DNA of 25,278 bases from Clavulina sp. PMI_390 (GCA_015039315.1 WIDE01000017.1:1-25278); one strand, 5' to 3'. Positions 11,040 to 22,028 are shown, counted from the stretch's first letter. Numbers and translations: made by a program. The notes: generated by a model from the letters alone, not told the origin.

Positions 11040-11629
11040 TGGGTAGCCCTTGCAGCTCCTCGTCGCCCCAATTTCTTGATCGTATGGACGCATTGACTCT
11101 TCAAGGAAACAAGCATTGCCAACGCCCAACGCGCGGCAGAAGTAATCACCCCAAGACTATGACAGACATGCATAAGCTAGAAACAACTTATTTATCCCAT
11201 TTCTTGACTATAGCCTTTTTTCGTTTCTACTTGGCCCCCTCGCCTGCCTCCTCAAACCGCGCTTCGCCGTGACCAGTGAGGTCTGCGATGCATCAAGTCT
11301 CAGTCGTTCAATTGATGTCTGAAAAAGGAAATGTCGCGGCTCGGAGCCGAGGACTGGCTTCCTATGGCGAGGTGAAGACAGACCATGCCCACTGTAAAGA
11401 CAGAAAACTGATATTCTTCGAGCTCAGATTACAGCTTTGTATTACACATCTAAGCTAGCTTCGTGCATTGCTCTGTGAAGACTGAAGATAATGGAGAATA
11501 TATCGTCAGTCCGAACGTCCGATGGCTGCTGTCATGTCGCTGACGCTACTCGTTGTCGCTCAGAAGCTATAAAACACGCTAGTGTCTCCGCTGATTCCAC
11601 CCTCCCCATCCACCCTCAGACGATATCTC
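11040..11629. other. Intergenic region between PEBP-A and PEBP-B
   Basis: It holds the 3' UTR of copy A and the promoter of copy B. Nothing else is recognised. The only clear element is the TATA box listed separately. Confidence 0.45.
11568..11574 (+). promoter_or_regulatory. TATA box of PEBP-B
   Basis: TATAAAA lies 56 nt upstream of the A that begins the split start codon at 11630. That spacing fits a short 5' UTR with transcription starting near 11600. Confidence 0.5.
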
Positions 11630-12408
11630 AGTGCGTGGGCCAAAATCACGTCCTGACTCCTTGGTGCTGATTCCCATTCTTATAGTGGACTATATTGAGC
11701 GTTTCATTGGGAAGACCTTCTATAACTACCGAGGCCGTGATGCTGGACTCTTTACCAAGCAGCCTCAGTTCGAAGGCATAGCTCCCACCATTGTTGTGAC
11801 GTCCACTGTCCCCGAGGAATTGCCTGCTGAGTATTATGGCCCTAAGCCCCCCAGCCTCTTCCCTCCTCTTTCGGTGAGTATCATATTCCCCTAATTCGCT
11901 TCTCATACCCTCTCCTCCCTACCCCCTTTCCTTCATGCCCTTATGAAGTGCGCCGGCCTGTCGTTCTAACCGGTGAATCTCTCCCTCTCTCTCATCTACT
12001 GATCAGTGGACAAACCCCGAAGGAACGCAGGAAGTTGTCCTCGTAATTCAAGACGTGGACGTGCCCACCCCATCGCCCGCAATGCATGCAATGTTCTACG
12101 GCATCTCGCCCGAGATCACCACGCTGCCTTCCGAGTACTTCTCGCGTCCCAACCCGACATACGCTGAACATGGCATCCGCCTCGGCAAGAACCTCCTCGG
12201 ATCTGTCTACGAGCCGCCTCGTCCTCTGATCGGTCATGGAACCCATCGCTACTTCTTCCAAATCATTGCGTTGAATAAGAAGCTCGATGGACTCGTACCT
12301 GCTTCGAAGGCGACCTATTCGCAAGTGTCCAAGGCGATCAAGAAGGAGGATATTGTTGGTTGGGGCCAGTGGATCGCTAAAGTAGAACGGAATATGCCTA
12401 CCAAGTAG
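11630..12408 (+). CDS. PEBP-like protein B (YbhB/YbcL type)
   Basis: Exons are 11630 (A of ATG), 11686-11873 and 12007-12408, for 196 residues, the same size and exon pattern as copy A. The start codon is again split: donor A|GTGCGT at 11631 and acceptor TTATAG|TGGACTAT at 11685. No usable ATG lies upstream in frame, so here the split start is the only reasonable choice. The N-terminus reads MDYIERFIGKTFYNYRGRDA. The ligand-site block VVLVIQDVDVPTPSPAMHAM and the GHGTHRYFFQIIALNKKLDG block are both present. Introns differ in length and sequence from copy A while exons are highly similar, which points to a tandem duplication that is not very recent. It is convergent with the kinase-WD40 gene downstream. 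Confidence 0.87.
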
Positions 12409-12774
12409 GATGCCCTCAACTTCATATTATCATTTCTTTTGAGGGAGTCAGCGGCTACAACACTGCCTATATGCTATCTCATTGCTAGCTGATATATATC
12501 ACCCATTCTGGATCCCATGATTCTATTCTCTGAGATTGTGCATGATTGAATCTACCTTTACTTGGTTGACAACTATCCACCTCGCTGCTCCTATGAGCTT
12601 TGTTTCTCCAATTAGATGACGACAACGCATGTGAAGTGTCAAGCCTGACCCAAGCATGAGATAATCAGACATCAAATTTGTCTTGATATCTGCGCATGGT
12701 AGAAATGATAGCACAGGAGGACGTACAGGGTGTAAACTTCCACGAGTGAAAGCTGCAGACAAAATGCCCCTCAA
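12409..12774. other. Convergent 3' intergenic region
   Basis: This stretch separates the stop codons of PEBP-B (plus) and the kinase-WD40 gene (minus). It should hold both 3' UTRs. I see no gene, repeat or hairpin worth calling. Confidence 0.4.
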
Positions 12775-15700
12775 TCATACCCGTTCATAATTGGAGATGT
12801 TGCTATACCTCCCTGCGGGCGTAAAAATATTTCAGCTTCAATGTGCATTCAACGCTTTCCACGCTGATCCCCTTCACTTACAAACGCGTGCGAGAAAATC
12901 ACCGCTACACGAAGCTATCATGCCGCCGGTTGGGCTAAAATCCGTCGATATGACTGGGCTTTTGTGGCCAGCGATCATGACATGTGCCTCGACATCATCG
13001 AGACTCCAGATTTGAAGTGAGCAGTCCTTGGATCCGGAAACAATCCACTCTCCATCAGGAGGAATTCCCACAGACAAAACATAATCCTATCGATAAAATG
13101 ATTGAGACTCCCAAGCAGGTAGTGGATCCGGATTGACCATTGGTAAATATACCTTGTGTCCTGCACCTGTCGCTGTACATGAGCTGCCTAATTCCCCAAC
13201 ACCATCCTTTTTGTCGCTTGGTATTGGCAGCCCCGCACTGCTGACTGTCGTGCCCTGCATCAGCGCCAATCTCCTTACACCGTGAGGTCCTCCCGCAACC
13301 CTGTTCGCGTTACTAACAGCTCGCACCATAGGTAGAATATCCCAATATTTCCATGTGCTGTCGAGGCTTCCCGTGATGACACCTCTCCCGTTAGAGTTGA
13401 ATCTCACACTGTATACGGCATCTACGTGACCGCGGAGCCGCTCGAGGAGGGTTCCCGTAGCAATATCCCAGATGCGTACAACCTGATCTAGTGAAGCGGC
13501 GGCTACCCAACGACTATCAGGCGAAATGGCCACGGATGTCACCCCTGCATCGATATGCTGCGGCTCCACTATCTCCAGAACCTTGCAGCATGCAGTATCG
13601 ATTTCCCAGAGGCGAACGGTTTGGTCGCCAGATCCAGAGGCTACTAGCTTGCCATTGCGTGAGATGGAAAGAGTGTACACCTCCTGCTGATGCCCCTGAA
13701 AATCCGAGTGAAGCGTCCCTTGGTCGACGTTCCAGACCTGGAAGTAAAATAAGTATGGAGAATAAGCGGATACTTCACTCATCAATCAACACACCCGAAC
13801 ATGGTGGTCCTCAGCACCTGTAATAAGATATTTTCCATCAGGAGTGAATGCTAAGCCTCGCACATAGATGTCACTATCCGCTTCGTGAGCTAGGACACTA
13901 TGCAGGCGTCGAGTAAGTCATTAGAGGGGTCCAGCACCTCACTCAATAGGCATTCACTACCTTTTTTTCGCTCCCGTACTGATTTCATATATGTGAGCGA
14001 CACGGTTGCATCCTGTAGCAAGAAGTTTACCATCAGGTGAAAACCGAACGCAGCACACGACACTACAGTGAACAAGCCGAATCAGCCGATGACAGTTATG
14101 CGAAGGGCAGTATTCAAGGAACTGACGCTTCGTGTGGCAGAGTCAAGCAGAGATCAACATCCAAGACTCTCGGCATGCGCGGGTTGAATATAGCATACCA
14201 ACCTTTGCCCTCTTTCTTGAATTCGGGCATCACCTGGGCCAGTTTCAGGTCGACGAGCCGATTAAGTGGCGGATCAGCGGAAAGAGCAGCGCCAGAGACT
14301 TATGAATCTCGTAGTGAGCACACGATAGGCTGCCCAAGATATAAAGCCATACCAAGGGGGATGGAAGGAGAAGATGAGGCATCTTCAGGCTGTATAACTT
14401 GTGGCGCTGTCGTGATAGGAAAGCTGCTAGTCAACACATGCACAGGAGACCCATTGCCGGTATTCCGGAAAGGTATAAGGAATGCTTCGCAGCTCTAGAA
14501 AAACGCACCATCCACAAATATACTGCTCAAGCGTTCCAAGACGTCGTGGATAGACAGCCGATCGGAAGGTAGCTGGGCCCACGACCTTGCAAGGAGGTCC
14601 CAGAACGGTGCTTCCATACCTGATTCCATTATCACCGCCACGATAGGCTTCTTTGGTCGCACACCAGCTCTAACCTTGACTACCACCTTGTAATCGTTCT
14701 TGACCTCTGAGAATGGGCGTTGACCAGTCCAAATATTGAGGAAGGTCATGGCTAGAGCGAATATGTCGCTCTCACGACTGGAGGAAAAACTCCCTATCTC
14801 AAGTGCGATGAGTTCTGGCGCCAGAAATCGACGGTTCCCCCCCTCTTGACGGATCGTACGTGATCGACTAACTTCATGACGGACCCTACTGAGCCCAAAA
14901 TCACAAAGATACGGAGTGCCAGCCGCATCAAGGAGTATATTCCCCTGTTCGATCCAACGTATACCGCGGTGGAGTTAGATGTCAATCCAATAGAAGGGTG
15001 AAGCTGATGATATCCGAACTGCATACCGGATGAAGATCTCCATGAACTATTGGTGGGTGCCGGGAGTGCAGATAGTCTACGCCCCTGGCTACACCAAAAA
15101 GCTAATTGGATGTCAAGAATTACGAGCACTGCTCAGGAGAGTATTAAGGTACGGAAGAAGGAAGTTGGTAATGGCTTACTACTTGCTGAAAATCCTGCAG
15201 TTCCATCAATCGATCACCAAGCAGCGCCTGAAGAGCACCTCGCTCAAGAAAAGGCAAGATCATGAGAGGATGGGAGTCGACCACGTCTTGATGAATGCCC
15301 AAGAACGGAACAATGTTGGGGTGGTGTAGTTGTGAATGCGTGATAGCCTCGCGAAATATTAGCTAGACAATACAGTTAGTCGCTGTGCTTGGGACTGGGC
15401 CAGGATACTCACTTGAGTGATTCTTCGACCTGAGGGTCCTTTCCATTCCCATGGGGCCATCACCACTTCCCTAACAACAACTGTCCTACCCGCCATCCGT
15501 CCACGGTAAACTGTAGCCTCGCCTCCACGCCCAATCACGTCATTGCGATCGAATTCAACATTACCCGCCTTGAAGGACGTAGGGAGAGCTAGAAAGTGGA
15601 GACAAGAGTCTTGTAGGAGCTTGAGAGTTTGTGCAGGGCCACTGCGATCATCAGATTGCCCTTGTAAATTCTGGGAACCCATTGGAACCATTAGGGGATT

Positions 15701-16373
15701 GTGTCGAGCGTTCGTATTAGAAGGACCTCGAACTTTGTAAATTTCATCTAAAAGTCCGGCGACCTTGTCACTACTGAGCTGGTCGAGGTGATGGTCCGGA
15801 TCGACCCCAACCTTTCGTAGTATGGACGGAGGAATAGATGGGAAGTTCTCCAATTCATGCTCGGAATCCTCGCTATCCGATTCTAAGGGGTTATTATTCA
15901 TCTCGTTCTCTGGTCCTGCACTCTCAAGAGTCTGCCCCTTGTACATGGCGGGAACTAGGGCCACATCCCTGGGAGAGATTGTCGAGGTTTCCATCGATTG
16001 GGCGGAGAAGTTGTTCAGCTCACTGTCTAGAGCACTTTCTATTGGGTGTATAATAGGGTCCGAAGCTGTCGACAATGCCTCAAAGCTAGCAGTTACTTCA
16101 GCTAATATCTGAGATGGCGACGACCGAGGCCCCAGGCCCAGGGACACAAGCGCTCTCGCTGAGGATGCCAGAATCGAGGGTGGAATGTCACCAGTTGAGT
16201 TTCGATGGTCGAGAGTTGTCCTTGGCCTTTTCCTCGGAGCTAATCAGGTGGGATTTTCCAAGTGCTTGGCTTCAGAAGCTTTTCTGAATGAAACCATCTG
16301 GGCAAAACTTGCCATCTTGATCGTGGGCTTCAGAATCCGGGGAGCCACGAGCCCGGGGGCCATCGAGGTCCAT
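12775..16373 (-). CDS. Protein kinase (TKL-like) fused to a Tup1-type WD40 propeller
   Basis: The model has 12 exons: 16373-16295, 16239-15413, 15362-15180, 15101-15027, 14944-14509, 14397-14353, 14298-14127, 14062-13961, 13897-13795, 13737-13153, 13086-12882, 12812-12775 (2850 nt, 949 residues). Residues 1-250 are low-complexity with an early PRKRPR basic patch. The kinase domain (about 258-530) has a GRGGEATVYRG loop, VVVREV where Lys is normal (Arg283), HGDLHPGN, CDFG at 402-405 and FLAPEL. After the junction come MPEFKKEGKGWYAIFNP, RVLDVDL and VVCCVRFSPDGKLLATGCNR, the entry into the Tup1 propeller, then further WD blades. It ends ARVWRY after a GTAAGT intron. The N-terminal coiled coil of normal Tup1 is absent. 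Kinase and WD40 parts share one frame but have a TAG at 14497-14495, removed by the proposed intron 14508-14398. Two adjacent genes is the main alternative. The ATG at 16373 is tentative. Confidence 0.72.
14398..14508 (-). other. Junction intron containing an in-frame stop
   Basis: On the minus strand the donor reads GATG|GTGCGT at 14508 and the acceptor CACAAG ends at 14398, giving 111 nt, a multiple of three. A GTTGAC branch-like motif lies about 33 nt before the acceptor. Retention would end translation at TAG 14497-14495 just past the kinase domain. A second acceptor at 14383 (126 nt) also keeps the frame. Confidence 0.5.
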
Positions 16374-16938
16374 CACTGGATGGTTATATACAGCTTTAAT
16401 TCGAAGGAGCAGAGAGAAGCTGTGATCGAGGTGGTAAAGGAAGATCCTCTATTTCGAATCACCAGGCGCAATTACACTGGTGATTTCGCCGTCGTGCAGC
16501 CAATACAATCGGAAGACTGATACCCGGGCCCCAGGCCAAAGTGAAAAGTGAGTCTAGTGTTACAGATTCAGGTATGGGTTGCAAAACTGTGGACAACAGT
16601 CAAGTCAGAAAGCAACTACCTTCTGACACTAACACGTGATAGTTCTCACGCTCTCCCTCAATGGAGTGGGCTCGAGGTCTCGTTTGGGCCATAACTCAGT
16701 TGAACTGTAATCTATATGCTCTCCACATCCGTTATTGCTCTAGGTATGAATAGCGTACAGTGCGCTTCTTAGCTCATCGAACTGTCGGAAGCTTTTGCCC
16801 GCACTTCGGCCATGAGATGGCACGGCCCTCGGGCAGCGTAAACTCCGAGTTGATGACTAGGCATAAATAGCTGAGGATTTCATAGTTAAGTCCTCCTGCC
16901 CACCACGCTTCGTTAACGGAGCGTCAATTACTCTTACC
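16374..16938. promoter_or_regulatory. Divergent region between the kinase-WD40 gene and PEBP-C
   Basis: These 565 bp lie between two divergent genes. On the plus strand an ATAAATA element near 16863-16869 sits about 70 nt upstream of the PEBP-C split start and may be its TATA box. On the minus strand TATATAA at 16390-16384 lies only 11 nt before the proposed kinase ATG, too close to act as its TATA box if that ATG is right. Confidence 0.4.
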
Positions 16939-17717
16939 AGTGGGTGGGCGCATCCTTCTCTTCTTGCTGTAGTCGTTATGGCAAATCCATGACGTCACTC
17001 ATCTCTCTTCTTCCTCTGCCCCAGTGAATTATATCGAGTTTGTGTTGGGCAAGGCAGTCTACTCCCTCCGAGGGCGCGATGCTGGGCTATTCACAAAGCT
17101 CCCACAATTCAAGGACTTGACACCTAGTATTACAGTGACATCCACCGTGGCTGATCAACTACCTGCCGAATATGTCTACTACGGGCCCCGACCGCCAACA
17201 CTGTTTCCTCCCATATCGGTACGCGGAATCTTTAACCCAGTCTAGTGGTCATTAATAGCTCTTCCAACATCTTATTCACTCGGCTTGGCACTTCTGTTGG
17301 CATTTGTACGTACAGTGGACAAACCCCGAGGGAACCCAAGAAGTCGTCGTTATCATTCAAGATGTGGACGTCCCTATACCCTCGCCAATAACACATGCGA
17401 TATATTATAACATATCGCCTGACATCACCACTCTTCCATCCGAATTTTTCACAATCCCCAACCCCACATATGCCGAGCATGGTATCCGAGTTGGAAAGAA
17501 TGGAAACGGGAGCATATACTGGGCACCGCGGCCGCTCTACGGACACGGCGCACACCGATATTTCTTTCAGGTGATTGCGCTAAATAGAAAGCTGGAGAGC
17601 GTTATTCCGGATACGAAGGCAACCTATTCACAAATGGCAAAAGCGATCAAGAAGGAAGATATTATCGGGTGGGGCCAGTGGATAGCGACGGCGCAGAGAA
17701 TGATGTCGACAAAGTAG
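16939..17717 (+). CDS. PEBP-like protein C (YbhB/YbcL type)
   Basis: Exons are 16939 (A of ATG), 17025-17218 and 17316-17717, for 198 residues. The start is split as in the other copies: donor A|GTGGGT at 16940 and acceptor CCCCAG|TGAATTAT at 17024, giving MNYIEFVLGKAVYSLRGRDA. It is the most diverged copy: two extra residues (YVYYGP in place of YYGP) and KDLTPS where the others have EGIA. The ligand-site block VVVIIQDVDVPIPSPITHAI and the GHGAHRYFFQVIALNRKLES block are kept. The last exon is again 402 bp. It is separated from copy B by the minus-strand kinase-WD40 gene, so either that gene was inserted between copies or one PEBP moved. Confidence 0.86.
16990..16997. promoter_or_regulatory. 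Palindromic CRE/ATF-like site in the PEBP-C start-codon intron
   Basis: TGACGTCA, the full palindrome bound by CREB/ATF bZIP factors, lies inside the intron that splits the PEBP-C start codon. Related TGACGTCG sites occur at 17832-17839 and 18276-18283. Function is inferred from the motif only. Confidence 0.3.
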
Positions 17718-18533
17718 GGGTCCTCGTTCTTTTCACTTTTGAAAGGTGCCTGGGGTAGCTCTGGATTTGTTTTCCTGGTTCATGCCCAGTCGAGTTCTGC
17801 AATGCATATACTGAGCCATCAAGGCCCCGAGTGACGTCGATGCTCTGCGCAGAATTTGGATTTTGACAGAGATCCAGAGGCCCCCAGCTGAACCGACGAG
17901 CGGGGTGTCGTAATCCGAAGCCCGATGGAGGAAAAATGAAATGCTGAGAAACAAAAGGGCAGCCTACGGCCGCTGCCCGCCTGCTTTCTGAGGCTAATAA
18001 TACAGCACTATTTTCATGGGCCAGAGGTATGGATAGCCATGTGGCAATGAGTCAATAAATCACCACTATGTGACCAGTTTCCAAGACGATGTTTCCAGAT
18101 AATGTTGCGATGATGCTGGCACCAAGACTGAATTGCAGAAGAGTCAGGTTGTTTTGTTGACACCTGTATGCGTCACGCGGATATTGTGTGTGTCAATAAT
18201 GTCACGGTGGCACTACAGAGATGTCGGCTTCTGCAGAAGAGACGTAAAGTGAAAAGTAGAGAGGGAGAGAGAGCGTGACGTCGGTCCGCCCAGCGTTTCT
18301 TCATCTCCTCCACCATCTCCCCAGTGGACGAAGACATCGAGAAGCACTGTACTTGACGCTGACCGCCTTCCGTCAGGGTCTCGTGCTCGAACGAGGAGTC
18401 GCCGCTGTTTGCTCTAGAGCGTGTGTGTTCGGACCTCTCGTACACGACCTTCTCCGCAACCTCCCGCGACCGTTCCCCTCTTCCTCTCTCTCTTCCTAGG
18501 ATCGAGGTCGGATAACAGTCTATCGAGCTGCTG
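17718..18533. other. Intergenic region: PEBP-C 3' region and TM198-like gene promoter
   Basis: No gene is called. It should hold the PEBP-C 3' end, with AATAAA near 18054, and the promoter and 5' UTR of the membrane-protein gene. There is a purine-rich GAGA run at about 18258-18274 followed by TGACGTCG. Confidence 0.4.
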
Positions 18534-18682
18534 GTGAGTGCGCCCCTGTGGCACATCTCTATTCTGTCAATTGAGTTGCGTCAAGCTTGTCGAGCCTGTT
18601 GGTTCTGAGACCGGCTTGGACGAATGGCCGCATGGGTACTTAAACCTCGTTTTTCTTCTTTGCTCTGCGTGTTTCATTCCAG
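18534..18682 (+). other. Probable 5' UTR intron of the TM198-like gene
   Basis: A strong donor CTG|GTGAGT at 18534 and acceptor ATTCCAG at 18682 bracket 149 nt that end 3 nt before the ATG at 18686. The segment carries no conserved coding sequence. The call rests on splice consensus alone. Confidence 0.5.
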
Positions 18683-18685
18683 ACT

Positions 18686-21600
18686 ATGAAGTTCCCCCTC
18701 GCCGCCGTGGGGCTCGCCTTGGGCCTCGGAAGTGTGCTCGTCGGTGCCCAGTCCAACACCACTTCGATCAGCTCAACGCCTGCATCCACATCCTATACGC
18801 TCTCCTACATCAACATCACATCGACCGCCATCCTTCCTGTGACCACGACTTCAAATCGTCGTACCTACACGCTTACCTCTGCTCGCACTGTCCGCACTAC
18901 CTTTACGTCTACCGAGTCCATCCCCATCACCCCATCATCCACTTCAACATCCTCGGCAGCTTCTGCAACAGCTACTGGTCCGCCTCCGAATGTTCTAGCC
19001 ACTAAAGTCGACGGCGCATTTGCATGCCTCGGTGTCCTCCTCGTCCTCACCGGCCTCCCTACCGCCTTTCTGGGACACAAGAACCGATGGTCATCCTTCT
19101 TCCTCTTGGGCTTTTACTCGTTCACATTAGCCACAGGCGTCGTCATTCTCCGCTTTGGTGTTCTTAGCCGCCTGGAGAATCAACTGTCACTGCCAGACAC
19201 CAAACTCAGAGGGCTGTACCTGCTCGCGAGCGGCGTCGCTGGTGTTGTCGGTGGAGGTGTTGCAATCTTCTTCTGGCAGACGACAAAGTATCTGATCGGA
19301 GCGCTCGGAGGGGTAAGTGGAGCACATATTCCTATTTCCGGCGTTCTTAGAGTTTGCGCCTCCCATGCATTTTTGCTGCGCGGGGAAATCATGCATGTTC
19401 AATGAGAGGTTGTCGTGTGCACCTGATCACCAAGCGACACTCATTTGTGTGCAAATCATATATTCCTTCAAGCCTCCATTTCTATTTCTCTCGTCGATAA
19501 CTGATTTGCCCTTCCCTTCGTCTTCCATCATGATCGTAGCTTGTGCTTGGGCTATGGATTCAGTGCATGCAGCACTCGGGGCTAGTAAGACCCATTGGAT
19601 ATCGATGGTTGATGTATATCGGTCAGTCCTGCTCTCATGCCGCCACGTTTCCACGAGTTTTCATTATCTCAGATTCTCGTTTTTCTCATTGACAGGAAGC
19701 GCATGTATCGGTTTCACCCTTTGCACTGTTCCGAAGCTGCACTATCCCGTTCTGTTGGCGGCTACAGCTATGGTTGGCGCGACCGCATTCATGCTTGGAG
19801 TTGACTGTTTCACGACGGCTGGTCTGAAAGAGGTATGTGACAATTCAATATTTTTTTGTGCAACTAATTGTGGTGTAATTGAAGCGCTCTTCCGTTGCGA
19901 CAAATAGTTCTATGTATGGAACCTTGGTTTCAACAAGCTCTTCCCTCGCTTCGCGACGAGTGGTTTCCCTGTTTCACAGACGATGGCTATTGAGCTCGGT
20001 CTGATCGCCGCCGTTGCGCTCGCAGGAGCAGCCGTCCAGCTTCGCGTCCTTTCCGTCCTTCGCGTTCGCCTGCAGGAGCTCAACGAAGAGCATCGTCGCA
20101 AGGACGCCGAGCTGGAACAGGAGGCCGCTGATCGCTACAAGGATGTTGAAGCGGCGCGCGAGGAGTGGGAGAAGAAGCATGGACATGGTTCGGAGTCGGC
20201 GTCAATGTCTGCCCCAACAGTGTTGAATCGCGTTGACAGCGGACTGGACACTCCCACTGAAGAAGCACCTGGCACGCCGCGCACTGTCACCGTCGCGGGA
20301 GGTCGCCCTGTATCTTCTCTGGTCAACTTCCCGTATTCGTCCGTGAACTCGGGGAGTGATCCTTCTCGCCCTCCCCAGACCGCAGGCGCACTCCCCGCTC
20401 TGGACCTGGGTACCCCAGTCAAGGACGAGATTCCGAGGAGCATGATCGACGCGCCTACTATCCTTGAGGATCACCACGAGATCCGAGAGCGAAACAGGCT
20501 CGCTAATGAGATTCAAGAGATCCGCAAGAGTCTTGGTATGACCAGTTCGCCGCCGCCGGAGCCGCGTGCAACAAGGAATAGCACGGGAACCAGCTTGAGC
20601 GCTCTTGGTGGTGCGGGCCTTGAGAGGGCCGTGGCGACAGAGGCGGCGATGCGTGCGGCTGAGGCGGAACTTGGTCGTCCTATTGGCGGTGGCGCTGGGC
20701 CGGGAGGCGGGCTTGCTAGCGCGAGAGACCGAGTGCGCTCCATGATCACGATGCCTACCGCTCGTCGTTCATCCCTCCTTGGGGAATCTCCCGCGGAACC
20801 TTCATCGTCTTCTGGTGGTGGCGCTGGTGCACCGGTTGGAGCACGTTCTCCCAACGTAGGGACTACGGGCCGTCCCAGCAGCGTGCCCCTTGCAGACGAC
20901 GATTGGCAGACGTATGTGCAGGAGCGTAAGCTCTTCCAGCCTCCTTCAGGTGTGACTGCACCGATCCCGACGACTCCTCTCCCCACTCGCACTGTCCGTT
21001 CCCCTCCAAGCGAAGGCGTCATGGCTGCTCTCGCCAACCGCCAACGCCGCGAGAGCATGTTCGATCCTACACTGCCCACTGTTGAATCAGCCATTGATGA
21101 GGCAGAAGAACACCCTGAATCATCGAGAGCCATCGACCATCGCAGCTCTTGGATTAGTTTCAAGGATCAACTTGTCAACGCCATGTTCTCTTCCAACTCA
21201 CAGCGCAGTCCGAGTCCTGGTCCTGGTCCCATCCTCCCCACTGCTCACTCACATACTCGCACCCGTTCTCAGCCCAGTCTCTTCCATCGCCGTTCCAACT
21301 CGACCAGCACACAGCTGCAACAACCTCAGCCTCAGGCGCCCATCACTGTTCTCCCGCCTGCGCGCAGCCCCAAGTCGTCCCAAGCGGCACCCCCACAACA
21401 GCCCTCGCCTCCTGCCGAGCGTGTCCTCACATACGAAGAGTACAACGAGCGTCACAAGGCCCGCCTCCATGCACTTCAACAGCCACTGACCAAGCAGGAG
21501 AAGAAAGACGCCACCCTAGCGGACGCGCGCGAGCGCTGGGAGCGAAGCAAGGCCACCGAGGCTCGCATGATGGCCAAGAAACAGGCAGAAGAGGCTGCCG

Positions 21601-22028
21601 CGATTGAGGCTCGCGCCAAGGAGGGAGGACACAGGCGTCGGTCATCCACGCTAGGCCTGCTCGACCGCAGACAGAGCACAGGCTTGCCAGATTCTCCCAA
21701 TGCTCGCTCGAGTTTTGAGACAGAGCAATCGTCCCAGATGCCTGCTCGACCTGCCGCCGCTGCCTCTAAAGCAGGGCCTAGCAAGCGTAGTCGACCCTCT
21801 GAACACAGGCGCAACTCGCTCAGTCTCGAAGCGCTCGGGGCGAGGAGCTCATCGAGAATGTCGAGTAACTTCAAGGTTGAGGAGTGGCAGAAGTACCAGG
21901 CTGCTACGACAGCACCACCAGCGACCAGTGCTGGGAGCTCGGCGAGCGATGATGTACCACTCGCCCAGGCCAGCCCTTCTCGAAAATCCCGTACTCCTGA
22001 ACCCCGCTTGACCCCAGATCGTAGTTGA
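18686..22028 (+). CDS. TM7S3/TM198-like seven-helix membrane protein with long disordered tail
   Basis: Four exons (18686-19312, 19540-19621, 19696-19832, 19908-22028) total 2967 nt, 988 residues. Residues 1-21 form a signal peptide and 22-105 a Ser/Thr-rich lumenal or external stretch with N-glycosylation sequons. Seven hydrophobic helices follow between about 108 and 332, including a Gly-rich helix (ASGVAGVVGGGVAIFFW) and the AMVGATAFMLGVDCFTTAGLKEFYVWNLG block typical of fungal members of the TM7S3/TM198-like family (formerly DUF4203). Residues 333-373 are a charged predicted coiled coil. The remaining ~615 residues are Ser/Pro/Arg-rich and look disordered, with a second basic helical stretch near 500-540 counted from residue 308. 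Exon 1 ends at ALGG and joins LVLGLWIQ across an unusually long 227-nt intron. Family molecular function is not established. Confidence 0.9.

Noticed and set aside
14837..14843. Apparent frameshift at a C7 run (G7 on the coding strand) in the kinase domain
   Set aside because: On recounting, seven bases give GAG GGG GGG AAC and the frame runs through RRFLAPEL without a break.
16384..16390. TATATAA as the TATA box of the kinase-WD40 gene
   Set aside because: It lies 11 nt from the proposed ATG, too close for a normal core promoter; the start or the motif must be something else.
16185..16520. 111-codon plus-strand open frame
   Set aside because: Antisense to the N-terminal exons of the kinase-WD40 gene and without recognisable features.
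20513..21163. 216-codon minus-strand open frame
   Set aside because: Shadow of the GC-rich, low-complexity tail of the TM198-like gene.
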